From Clostridia bacterium (GTDB lineage Bacteria; Bacillota; Clostridia; Saccharofermentanales; Saccharofermentanaceae): a stretch of 47,671 nt of DNA. Positions 7,434-15,714 of the stretch are shown piece by piece; position 1 is the stretch's first letter, and each line of letters starts with the position of its first letter. Below the pieces are notes generated by a model. It made no database searches and was not told where the DNA came from. It saw nothing but the letters and a program-made list of their open reading frames with translations. The position numbers and the translations under genes are program-made. The stretch is from NCBI GenBank assembly GCA_016281535.1, contig JAEEIT010000068.1, positions 1 to 47,671 on the forward strand, written 5' to 3'.

Positions 7434-8630
7434 ATGGGAATAAAAGTACGAAAAATGGCATTGATCCTTCTTTCCAGCAGTATCCTGCTTTCCGGTACGG
7501 CCTGCAATTTAGTGAGAAGGAAAAGAGTAAATACCGATAAGTTTGTCGAAAAGGCATATCAGGAGACACATGTCACCGAGTGGACGGATCCCGTCCCGGA
7601 AGGAATGGAGATCCAATACGTTTGTGTCAGGAAGCAGCGTGTAGATAGCAGATCTGAGCTTGATGACGAGTACTTTGAGTATGATGATCACGGCCGCCAG
7701 ACGGCATATATGGAAGTCTGGGAAAATGGAAGCTATCGTGTAGAAGTTGACTATAACAGTGATGGAACTGTTTCCGCGACCCGGACGAGACAAAATGGGA
7801 GTCAGCCGGGACGACCAGGTCCGGATACCGACAGGTTTTTTACATATGACGAAAAAGGACGGATCGTGCGTGCGAAAGTAACGACGAAATCACAGAATAA
7901 CGGAAATGATTCCACGACTTCCTTTGAGTTCCTGTACGATGAGAAAGGATATCTGATCGCAACAAAAGGAGAGAACGATGCGGACTGGTCCCCTTATGAA
8001 GACTGGTCTCCTTATGGATACGACGAAGAAACTTCTCCCCGCAAGGAGCATCATGTCGAATTCAACCAGCCATCCACATTGTTCTTCAAGACTTTTGAAC
8101 CATACGATATCGTCACGTATTATTATGATGATAATGGTCTTTTGGCGGCAGTTTCAAAGAACGGCGATCGCAAAATAGCGCAGTATACCGACGGAGTCCT
8201 CACCGGATGGAAAATGGAAATGCCCCATGGCTATTCCTTGTATGACACCGATGGAAACTATCTTGCACACTACTCCGAGACGGGTGAACTCGAAGAAGAA
8301 CGCGAGTATAACGACCATGGCGATTTGGTCCGTTCGCAGAGCTGGGAGAACGGAAAACTGGTGAGTGATGTTACATCGGAATATACGTATGACGGACAAG
8401 GAAAAGTCATACTGGAAACATCAGAATTCTGGAGTTTAAGAACCAAGGATGATGGCAGCACGGAAGAACACGTCTTTACAGCTTCAAATCAATACACCTA
8501 TGATGAACATGGGTTACTCATCATAGAAGAGCAGAAGATCAGCGGGAGATTCAGCGAAATCATTGTTTATGATTATGAAGCGGTACTGGTCCCTTCCGGT
8601 ACGAAAGTACCCTCCGTTCCGCATACGTAG
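7434..8630 (+). CDS. YD-repeat lipoprotein
   Basis: A 398-residue protein with a basic N-terminus, hydrophobic segment and lipobox L-S-G-T-A-C, so it should be anchored outside the membrane. The mature part contains at least six Tyr-Asp-x-x-Gly motifs (YDDHGRQ, YDEKGRI, YDEKGYL, YDDNGLL, YDGQGKV, YDEHGLL) followed by charged turns. This is the same RHS/YD-type beta-repeat seen in the outer half of the sigma fusion at 2880-4502. The ribosome binding site before 7434 is weak, so a start at the ATG 7455 is also possible. Its base composition returns to the local norm, unlike the preceding ATPase. Such repeats usually build carbohydrate-binding or shell-like beta structures; the ligand is unknown. 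Confidence 0.75.
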   Translation: MGIKVRKMALILLSSSILLSGTACNLVRRKRVNTDKFVEKAYQETHVTEWTDPVPEGMEIQYVCVRKQRVDSRSELDDEYFEYDDHGRQTAYMEVWENGSYRVEVDYNSDGTVSATRTRQNGSQPGRPGPDTDRFFTYDEKGRIVRAKVTTKSQNNGNDSTTSFEFLYDEKGYLIATKGENDADWSPYEDWSPYGYDEETSPRKEHHVEFNQPSTLFFKTFEPYDIVTYYYDDNGLLAAVSKNGDRKIAQYTDGVLTGWKMEMPHGYSLYDTDGNYLAHYSETGELEEEREYNDHGDLVRSQSWENGKLVSDVTSEYTYDGQGKVILETSEFWSLRTKDDGSTEEHVFTASNQYTYDEHGLLIIEEQKISGRFSEIIVYDYEAVLVPSGTKVPSVPHT

Positions 8631-8657
8631 TTTTCACTTTGCGGTCATACGCTCGCA

Positions 8658-9824
8658 TCACTCCCAATAGATATAGCCGTCAATCGGGCGGTTATAAAGA
8701 TCCGAACCGTCGTCGAGCCTCCGGTAACGGGTGCCTTCGTAGTCTTCCAAGAAGGAGGGCTCGGCACGATAGATCTTGCCTGTCTCGGTATCCACGATCC
8801 TCTCATATCCCAGGATCGAATCACTTGTTTTCTGCGAGTTGATATCGTACGTATTCTGGCGGCTCCAGTATGCTTCGGAGATCATATCCGCGATTTCTTC
8901 TCCGATCCGTATGGACTCTGAAATTGCGTTCTGGACCTGCTGCCACTGGCGGTTCCGCTCGTCAATAAACTCCTGCGTATAGTTCACCGTTCCACTGCAA
9001 TAGGCCAGGACCGGCTCCCATTCCGGAAACTCCTCTGCCTTTGCCGTCAGTTCGATCATCATGTGCACATATACACCTGTCACATCACTCGCGAGGAAGA
9101 AGGTCTGAAGATCCGCCGTACATAGCATCTCCATCAGCGTACCGTCCGCCGCATTGCATGTGCCCAGTATCAGATCTCCGCCATAAGGTCCCGTCCCCAG
9201 ATTCTCGATTGGTGTGAAATTATAGAAGATCGATTCGGGGATCAGATAAGGTGCGTTTTCCTCGGTACCGAATGCCTGGAAGAAACCGGTCGTCGACAGA
9301 TCTGAGTAGATAGGTGCGTATATACCGTAAAAACTCATGACAGACTGGCTGTATTCATCATAAACGCCCTCGCTCAACAGCTGCATGACAATGCGTCTGC
9401 ATGGATTCTGCGGATCGTACACGATGAAATAATGGTGAATATAATCAGACGGTTCGAAGATCACTTTCCACCCTTGAGGAATCATCATGGTGAAATCACC
9501 TGCCGGGCTCGTATATTGCTCGTACTGCACCGAAGCGGCCTCTGTCGGCTTGATCTTCGCGGTCTGTTCCATCGGTTTCTTGTCGTCATCATCCGGTTCG
9601 GTCGGATCATCATCGTCATCATCCGGCTCAGTCAGATCATCGTCATCATCCGGTTCCGGATCATCGACCTCTTCGGTCTTGCGGGTTTTCTTCGTGTTCT
9701 TATTCTTGTCTTTCGATTTCTTCGTCGTACTGGAAGAATCGGAGCATGCTGCCATACACGAGATCACAATGCCCAGCATCAGAAGTATTGCTATGATTTT
9801 GGAAAAAGTAGTCTTTCTCTTCAT
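8658..9824 (-). CDS. lipoprotein with poly-Asp linker
   Basis: A 388-residue protein starting at the ATG 9824 (MKRKTTFSK), which has a G-rich ribosome binding site (GGGGGG, 8 nt upstream); in-frame upstream starts lack one. Lipobox M-A-A-C. Residues 30-85 form a striking linker with three near-identical Asp-rich blocks (EPDDDDDLTEPDDDDDDPTE), encoded by a repetitive stretch at about 9585-9670. The mature domain (about 90-388) begins YEQYTSPAGDFTMMIPQGW, a pattern seen in PsbP/DUF1795-like proteins that carry an F-x-M-x-x-P-x-G-W motif near the N-terminus. I treat that as a weak resemblance. It ends 28 nt from the convergent YD lipoprotein gene. Confidence 0.7.
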   Translation of the reverse strand: MKRKTTFSKIIAILLMLGIVISCMAACSDSSSTTKKSKDKNKNTKKTRKTEEVDDPEPDDDDDLTEPDDDDDDPTEPDDDDKKPMEQTAKIKPTEAASVQYEQYTSPAGDFTMMIPQGWKVIFEPSDYIHHYFIVYDPQNPCRRIVMQLLSEGVYDEYSQSVMSFYGIYAPIYSDLSTTGFFQAFGTEENAPYLIPESIFYNFTPIENLGTGPYGGDLILGTCNAADGTLMEMLCTADLQTFFLASDVTGVYVHMMIELTAKAEEFPEWEPVLAYCSGTVNYTQEFIDERNRQWQQVQNAISESIRIGEEIADMISEAYWSRQNTYDINSQKTSDSILGYERIVDTETGKIYRAEPSFLEDYEGTRYRRLDDGSDLYNRPIDGYIYWE

Positions 9825-9871
9825 AATGAATCCCCCCCTATCTCGATTTATAGTTTCATCGTAGCAAACGG

Positions 9872-9894
9872 AATCAGGAAGGTTATGCCTGATT
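9872..9894 (-). terminator. short hairpin after the ABC transporter genes
   Basis: AATCAGG (9872-9878) and CCTGATT (9888-9894) form a 7-bp stem with a 9-nt loop. It lies about 100 nt past the ABC ATPase stop codon and upstream of the lipoprotein start at 9824. The T-tract is poor, so it may be an operator instead. Confidence 0.3.
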
Positions 9895-9991
9895 TGTGAA
9901 GATATTATAAACATTCGAGAAATGTCGAGGGTTCTGCGGTTTGGGACAGGAACGACCGAGTGGCATATTTGTAGGCGCTGTCGAAAAAGAT

Positions 9992-10663
9992 TCACTCCTG
10001 GGGCGAGAGCAGCTTTCCATCCTCGATCCGAAGGATCATATCGGCATGTGCGCCAATCTCAGGATCATGTGTGACCATGATGATCGTCTTCCCGTATTTC
10101 TCATGGACCTTATCCAGAAGGGCGATCACCTCTTCGCTATTCTTTTTATCGAGGTTGCCTGTTGGTTCATCACAGAGGATCAGTGCCGGATCATTGGCCA
10201 AAGCTCTTGCTATGGCGACTCTCTGCTGCTGTCCTCCGGACAGTTGAAGCGGGGTGTGATCAAGTCTTTCAGATAGTCCGAGCACCTCTGTCAGCTCCGC
10301 AATATACTCTTCGTTGACCTTCCTTCCGGAGATCAGGACGGGCGTGATGATGTTTTCTTTTACCGTCATCTCATTGATAAGATTAAACTTCTGAAAGACG
10401 AACCCGATCTCACAGCACCGAAATCTGGAAAGAGCAGTATCTTTCATCTGAGACAGATCATTATCATTCACGATCACCTTACCCGAAGACGCCCGGTCCA
10501 GGCCTCCTATCAGATGAAGAAGTGTTGTCTTTCCACATCCGGAGCGTCCCATAATGGCGGCAAAAGTACCGTCCTTCACTTCCAGGTCAATGCCGTTTAC
10601 GGCATGAATGATATTATCTCCCACCTTATAATCCTTATGCAGGTCTATCGTCTTTACACTCAT
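9992..10663 (-). CDS. ABC transporter ATP-binding protein, MacB/LolD-like
   Basis: A 223-residue nucleotide-binding subunit of normal length. It has Walker [13 protein letters not shown] (39-50), signature [15 protein letters not shown] (about 142-156) and Walker [13 protein letters not shown] (163-174), followed by the switch His in VTHDPE. The DEPTGNLD and '[11 protein letters not shown]'-type Q-loop ([14 protein letters not shown]) are typical of the MacB/LolD/BceA group that pairs with FtsX-type permeases. GGAGG lies inside the last codons of the permease gene, and the start is 2 nt past the permease stop, so the two are translationally coupled. The group works by mechanotransmission, moving lipoproteins, peptides or antibiotics at the envelope rather than importing small solutes. 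Confidence 0.93.
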   Translation of the reverse strand: MSVKTIDLHKDYKVGDNIIHAVNGIDLEVKDGTFAAIMGRSGCGKTTLLHLIGGLDRASSGKVIVNDNDLSQMKDTALSRFRCCEIGFVFQKFNLINEMTVKENIITPVLISGRKVNEEYIAELTEVLGLSERLDHTPLQLSGGQQQRVAIARALANDPALILCDEPTGNLDKKNSEEVIALLDKVHEKYGKTIIMVTHDPEIGAHADMILRIEDGKLLSPQE

Positions 10664-10665
10664 CT

Positions 10666-13626
10666 TTATTCCTCCCTTGTTTCGATCATCTTCATCTTCC
10701 TAAGGTAGATGATTTGCGGCAACGTGCCGAGCAGGATCAATAGTGTACCGATCAGGAAACAGCAGATCAGCGCAGGAACGAAATTGTACGAGAAAAAATC
10801 CGCCCCGATTGGAGCCCTCCAGTACCATGGTTCAGCTTCACCGCCATTAAGCGCAGTAATAAGTTCCCCAGTCTGCATTTTATGTTGGATGGAATCGAAA
10901 TAACGCTGCACAGCATATACCGGAATGATGGCTGTCACTGTAGCGATCAACGGATAGATCAGATTCTGCGTATAGATCATAAGACTTGCCTGATTCACAG
11001 AAAGACCGATACGGCGAAGCGTCTGGAACCTTCCCAGATTACTTCTGGTCTTCGTATAAAGGCCGGATATGATCGATGCAATTCCGAGAAGGATAAGTAC
11101 GCTGATCAGCACGAAGAATACTGTCATCACGCGACTCTGTCCGGCATCGATCTCATCCGAATACGTAAATGTCGAACGAATTACTATATCGGAAGAACCG
11201 GCTAAAGAAGTGTACCAGAGTTTATCAAATCCAAATGTATCATAGCCGTCTTTCATGGTCACCTTAAGAGAGGTGAAGTTCCGATCCGGAAGTCCCCAGG
11301 ATATAAAGGATTCAGGCAGGCACAAGATGCTTATACCGTATGTCGGTTCCGGATCATTCGGATCCAGGGTCGCGCGGGAATGAAGATTGTGCACCCATCT
11401 TGTTCCTGTGGAAAGATACTCGGAAATATCTTTCTCATCATGAAGAACGACGATCGCGCCGACCTTGGTCTTCACACTATATCTCGTACCGAAAGACGTC
11501 CAGCCGACATGGGCCAGTCCTTGTACCGTCTCGACATAACTATCGTAGACGACCCATTTCTCGTTCCAGCATTCATCTGAAGAAAACTTTTCCTCATCTT
11601 CCGACAGCAGAATATCGTCAAAATCCAGATCTGACCCGACGGGGAGCTTCGAAAGACACAGATCCTTCAGTTCCTCTGGTACTGCCAGTACGACTTCTTC
11701 ACCGCTTCTGATCTTCTCGGGATCGATCCGGCCGGCGATGACTTCGCCATGAAGTGCAGTCATTTCCTTCTCCGTAAGTCCGACCGTAGGCAACTCATAC
11801 ATGTAGACAGGCTGGTCATATCCCATGTGTCCATAGATTGTCGCTTCCGCGATCATCTCCTCATGCTCACTCGGATCCTCCGAATCCCGCCGGTTCAAGG
11901 ACCGGTTCCCGAGAAGCTTCTTCATCTCATCATCCGGTTCTTCGGGGAAGACCATTCGGGTGGATTCGTTAGAAATGACAGCCCAGATTCTTTCGATATT
12001 GGGATCATTTTCGATCTTTTCCAGAGCGGACGGGTGAACACCTGCATCATGTCTATTGAAAACATTATTGCCAAGACCTTCTATCTCTGAAGAAATACCG
12101 GCCACATATCCTTCCCCATCCAGTCCCATTTGGTTCAAATTTCCTCTTGACTCTGCGGTGGCCCTTTCAGAATACGCCCGGAAAAATACATACCCGAAGA
12201 GTATCGCTGCGAGTACGATCATCATAACAAGCATAGTAGTTCCTTCATGAAGGTCGATACGTTTATTGAGAAGTCCGAGCCATCCTCTCTTCGAACCGGT
12301 CGATTTCTTCTTGCGGCCTTTTCTCTTCCCGACAAACATACTGTCGGATGTGGATAACAGCTCGGACGGATACATCCTGTACAGCTTATAAAGAGGAATG
12401 ATCAGCGATAATACAAGTGAACAGACACAAATCAGAAGGGACATACCCATCGGGTCATATGTGACCTGCCGGAGGATCTTCTCCACATGAATACCATCAT
12501 GCAGGCGAGCATGGAATATGGCATTCAGTAAACGGATCAGAAGCGCATGCGCCGCATACCCGAGTCCGATCCCTATAAACGTTCCGGCAATGCCGAATCC
12601 GAGTATCTCCGAAGAAAGACTCAGTATGATCCTTCTTGCTGACATACCGATACTTCGAAGGATCGCATAGTGCTCTTTCCGATTGGCAATAATGTTTTTC
12701 GAAAGCATAAACAATGTGATTGCTTCCGTAAGTACGACCAGCACCGAGATGACCGGGAAGATCTGTTCTGAATAGAAATCCTTGGAATAATCACCCTTAT
12801 CTACGATTGCCTGAACATCGTTCCTTGAAACATCATACTGTGCCAGCTCCACGCCGACAGAATAAGTAAATGTACCGACCCGCCTATAGTTATAATCGAC
12901 TCCGGAGCATGTTTTTCCTGTCTCTCTTATCAGGTCACGAACCAAGCTGATCAATCTCTGCGGACCTTCTGATTCACTCTGCAGAAACACTGTCCCCCTC
13001 GTACATCCCCATGCGTCAATATTCACCGGAGAGAAGAACACACCCGGCATCGTATATTCTGCATAATCAGGTCCTCTGCTCCACCCGGTGAAATCGAGCT
13101 CATTGGAAAGTTTGTAAATTCCGGATATTACACATTCCTTATCACCGATGTAATCACCTTCGGAATTATATGCTTTCAATAGTATCTTCTCGCCCGGATA
13201 CGGTGCCACACCGAATGCATTTGCAACAGATATATCCATGGCGACTTCGTTTTCTTTCTCAGGAAGCGCGCCACGGAAACAGATCAGGTGGTAGATTTCT
13301 TCCGATAATTCGTCTTTTAGTGCTACGGCCCGGAAAGGTGCTGCACCACTTGCATTGGTAACGGTTCCCAGCTCATAGTAAAGTCCGACAGCATCTACTT
13401 CTTTCGCTGCCGCCAGATCCTCTTCGAAACCAAGTTCTGCATTAAATACTGTGACCTCGTAGTCACCTGTCATTGTCAAATGGTCTTCTAACTCCGTCTT
13501 TTTCTCCGCGCGTATCAGTAAACTTGTCGTCGTAATGGAAAAAGCCCCGAAAATAAGCATAGCGATCAAGCAGATAAAACTGCCTGACCGCAAACTTTTC
13601 ATCCCATAATTATGCGTCTTCAGCAT
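10666..13626 (-). CDS. FtsX-domain ABC transporter permease, large extracytoplasmic loop
   Basis: A 986-residue permease. An N-terminal membrane helix (about 17-38) is followed by a large outer domain, three helices typical of an FtsX module (about 295-315, 345-365 and 395-415), another helix near 465-485, a second outer domain of some 330 residues, and a C-terminal FtsX module with three helices (from about 825 to 970). Two FtsX modules in one chain is the usual layout of the larger Firmicute MacB-like permeases. Charged DDE-rich loops in the second outer domain may contact substrate. It forms an operon with the ATPase downstream. The neighbouring signalling operon is on the same strand but separated by 158 nt and is not of the BceRS type, so a regulatory link is only possible. 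Confidence 0.88.
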   Translation of the reverse strand: MLKTHNYGMKSLRSGSFICLIAMLIFGAFSITTTSLLIRAEKKTELEDHLTMTGDYEVTVFNAELGFEEDLAAAKEVDAVGLYYELGTVTNASGAAPFRAVALKDELSEEIYHLICFRGALPEKENEVAMDISVANAFGVAPYPGEKILLKAYNSEGDYIGDKECVISGIYKLSNELDFTGWSRGPDYAEYTMPGVFFSPVNIDAWGCTRGTVFLQSESEGPQRLISLVRDLIRETGKTCSGVDYNYRRVGTFTYSVGVELAQYDVSRNDVQAIVDKGDYSKDFYSEQIFPVISVLVVLTEAITLFMLSKNIIANRKEHYAILRSIGMSARRIILSLSSEILGFGIAGTFIGIGLGYAAHALLIRLLNAIFHARLHDGIHVEKILRQVTYDPMGMSLLICVCSLVLSLIIPLYKLYRMYPSELLSTSDSMFVGKRKGRKKKSTGSKRGWLGLLNKRIDLHEGTTMLVMMIVLAAILFGYVFFRAYSERATAESRGNLNQMGLDGEGYVAGISSEIEGLGNNVFNRHDAGVHPSALEKIENDPNIERIWAVISNESTRMVFPEEPDDEMKKLLGNRSLNRRDSEDPSEHEEMIAEATIYGHMGYDQPVYMYELPTVGLTEKEMTALHGEVIAGRIDPEKIRSGEEVVLAVPEELKDLCLSKLPVGSDLDFDDILLSEDEEKFSSDECWNEKWVVYDSYVETVQGLAHVGWTSFGTRYSVKTKVGAIVVLHDEKDISEYLSTGTRWVHNLHSRATLDPNDPEPTYGISILCLPESFISWGLPDRNFTSLKVTMKDGYDTFGFDKLWYTSLAGSSDIVIRSTFTYSDEIDAGQSRVMTVFFVLISVLILLGIASIISGLYTKTRSNLGRFQTLRRIGLSVNQASLMIYTQNLIYPLIATVTAIIPVYAVQRYFDSIQHKMQTGELITALNGGEAEPWYWRAPIGADFFSYNFVPALICCFLIGTLLILLGTLPQIIYLRKMKMIETREE

Positions 13627-13784
13627 AGTGCATGTCCCCTATGTACACAGACAATGAACACTATTATTTTACCACGCTTCACTTACAAAGGGGAGCAAAT
13701 CTCGAGCCGAAATATAACGAAATGTAATGGAAGAACAGCTTGGGTCGGGGCTTTCGAAAAGAAACGAATCCTTCATGAATGCGT

Positions 13785-14408
13785 TCATTCATCAATCACA
13801 AGTCCGGATGAACGCACATTTACGGCAAGTTCCACACGGTTCTTAAAGCCCGTCTTCTGCATGAGGCTGTTGACATGGGAACGGACGGTCCAGCGGCTCA
13901 TATTGAGTGCATCTGCAATCTCCTGATCGGTATATCCATACACGACCTTACGGAGTACGTCCAGCTCACGTGAGGTGAAGTCCGAACTCGACGCATTTCC
14001 GATGGTAAGTACCGGCGTCGATTCCGGGATGATCCTCTCCCCGTGAAGTACGCGCTCGATGACTTTCACCAGCGGCATGACTTCGTACTCTTTATACCAC
14101 ATGCCTTCCACTCCGGCTTCCTTTGCTTTCTCCACATAGGAAACCTCCGGCATACTGGTCACAAGTATGATCTTGATGTCCGGATGATCTTTCTTGATCC
14201 TCGCCGCCGCTTCGATCCCGTTCATTCCTGCGGTCATCACGATGTCCATAACGATCAGATCGATCTTCCTGCTGTCGGCAAAACTGATCGCGAGCTCCGC
14301 ATTTCCGATCGCATCCACGACCTGATAATCCGGATTCTCCGAAAGACTGCTCTGCAGCGCGATCCGCTGCATCTTCTGATCATCTACTATAAGAATATGG
14401 TATGCCAT
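13785..14408 (-). CDS. NarL/LuxR-family response regulator
   Basis: A 207-residue regulator. The receiver domain (1-120) has the acidic pair DD (9-10), the phospho-acceptor Asp55 in LIVMDIVM, the Thr83/Ser84 switch in ILVTSMPE and a Lys near 104. The LuxR-type helix-turn-helix (about 143-200) reads SRELDVLRKVVYGYTDQEIADALNMSRWTVRSHV, cut here from a continuous segment. It should bind DNA as a phosphorylated dimer. The gene is the last of three, starting 19 nt after the kinase gene, with GGAG 8 nt ahead. It is the expected output of the kinase at 14428-15714. Target genes are unknown. Confidence 0.93.
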   Translation of the reverse strand: MAYHILIVDDQKMQRIALQSSLSENPDYQVVDAIGNAELAISFADSRKIDLIVMDIVMTAGMNGIEAAARIKKDHPDIKIILVTSMPEVSYVEKAKEAGVEGMWYKEYEVMPLVKVIERVLHGERIIPESTPVLTIGNASSSDFTSRELDVLRKVVYGYTDQEIADALNMSRWTVRSHVNSLMQKTGFKNRVELAVNVRSSGLVIDE

Positions 14409-14427
14409 TTTCGTTTCTCCGCACCTT

Positions 14428-15714
14428 CTACTCTTCCCTGTTTCCGACTCGTGTATGAAGTTCGATCCGAAGTATGAATTCCGGACGGCTCGTGATGGAC
14501 ATCTTCCCGCCCATGGCTTCCACCTTCTTCCGAAGATTCAGAAGGCCGCCTTTCTCCTCCACTTCACCTTCCGGTGCCGTACCATCGTTACGAAGGGAGA
14601 TAACGAGTCTTTCTTTTCCGGCGTCCTCTTCTTCTTCCTCGATCCCGACCTGAAGTCTCTTTCCTCCGGCGTGCTTGACCATATTACTGAGGCTCACAGT
14701 CATGGCCTGGATGAGGATGTTGCGCACATCGTACTCCTCGGGAAGCCTTCCGTCCACGATGATCTCCAGACCCAGCGCCTCTGCGCCCCGGAAGATATCC
14801 TCGTAGGCTTCTTTAGAAGACGACTGATCGTTCACTTCCACATACGAAATCATCTTCTCCCACATGGAGAGAAATGTACTCTTATTGACTGCATCCGGTT
14901 CTTCCAGGTAAGCCTTTGCCGCCATCAGCGCACGTCCCCACTCATCGTGGACACGGATCTTGGAATCCAGAACTTCCTTCTCAATATTCAGCGCATCGAT
15001 CCTCTCGCCGAGCGTCTTCAGACGCTGCCCCCGGAGGCGCAGTCTTTCTTTCTTCTCTTCCAGATCCCTGACCAATCCGTACTCCTCGGTCACGTCTGCC
15101 GCGAGCACTTCGTAGAGGTCCATCCCGTCCGCCGAGATACGTGTCCTTCTCCAGCTTCTGACCGAACCGTCGGGAAGCATATAGATCGGCGTCTCGCCCG
15201 TATTCACGCACGTTCCGAGATCCGCCTTACCTTCCGAGATCGTCGACCAGAGCACGCGCCCGTCGACGAGAGCTCTGCCCGTGAGATTTCTCCAGATCTC
15301 CTCCATCTTCACGTTATGGAGCTTGATGCGTCCGTCCGTGTAGTAGTAGCAGACACCCGTCAGCAGCTGGTCCACAGACTCCTTGACCGAGCCCGCATAG
15401 ATACGCTCCTGACGGAAGCGGATACTCATGACGACCTGCATCACGACACCCACCGTCATGACACCAAATAGAACAAGCATGGAACCGATCCAGAGTCCGC
15501 CCCGCATGAGGAAATCCCCCTCAGAAACGAAAACCGTCAGGAGAAAACAGAGCATCACCGACGCGATGTTGAGCAGGATGCGCCAGCGCTGTCTTCTGTA
15601 ACGGATCGCGTCCGCAAGACTGTCGATGAATCCCAGCACCATGAACGCGCCCCACAGGAACATGAGTCCGCGCACGACCATGAGGTCATCGGAAAGATTC
15701 ACTTGTAACGCCAT
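14428..15714 (-). CDS. NarL-type membrane sensor histidine kinase
   Basis: A 428-residue kinase from the ATG 15714, whose A overlaps the stop codon of the upstream gene (TGATG). N-terminal hydrophobic segments (about 12-33, 46-63 and 74-99) are followed by a PAS-like domain (about 115-210), a coiled coil (212-252) and a dimerisation helix with the likely phospho-acceptor His in SKIRVHDEWGRAL (His256). The ATPase domain has an N-box Asn (VSLSNMVKHAGG, about 344), a G1 box (SLRNDGTAPEG) and a G2-like GGLLNLRKKVEAMGG. This is the HisKA_3/HATPase layout of kinases that pair with LuxR-type regulators. It sits between a 7TM sensor gene and the regulator gene in one operon. Confidence 0.85.
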   Translation of the reverse strand: MALQVNLSDDLMVVRGLMFLWGAFMVLGFIDSLADAIRYRRQRWRILLNIASVMLCFLLTVFVSEGDFLMRGGLWIGSMLVLFGVMTVGVVMQVVMSIRFRQERIYAGSVKESVDQLLTGVCYYYTDGRIKLHNVKMEEIWRNLTGRALVDGRVLWSTISEGKADLGTCVNTGETPIYMLPDGSVRSWRRTRISADGMDLYEVLAADVTEEYGLVRDLEEKKERLRLRGQRLKTLGERIDALNIEKEVLDSKIRVHDEWGRALMAAKAYLEEPDAVNKSTFLSMWEKMISYVEVNDQSSSKEAYEDIFRGAEALGLEIIVDGRLPEEYDVRNILIQAMTVSLSNMVKHAGGKRLQVGIEEEEEDAGKERLVISLRNDGTAPEGEVEEKGGLLNLRKKVEAMGGKMSITSRPEFILRIELHTRVGNREE

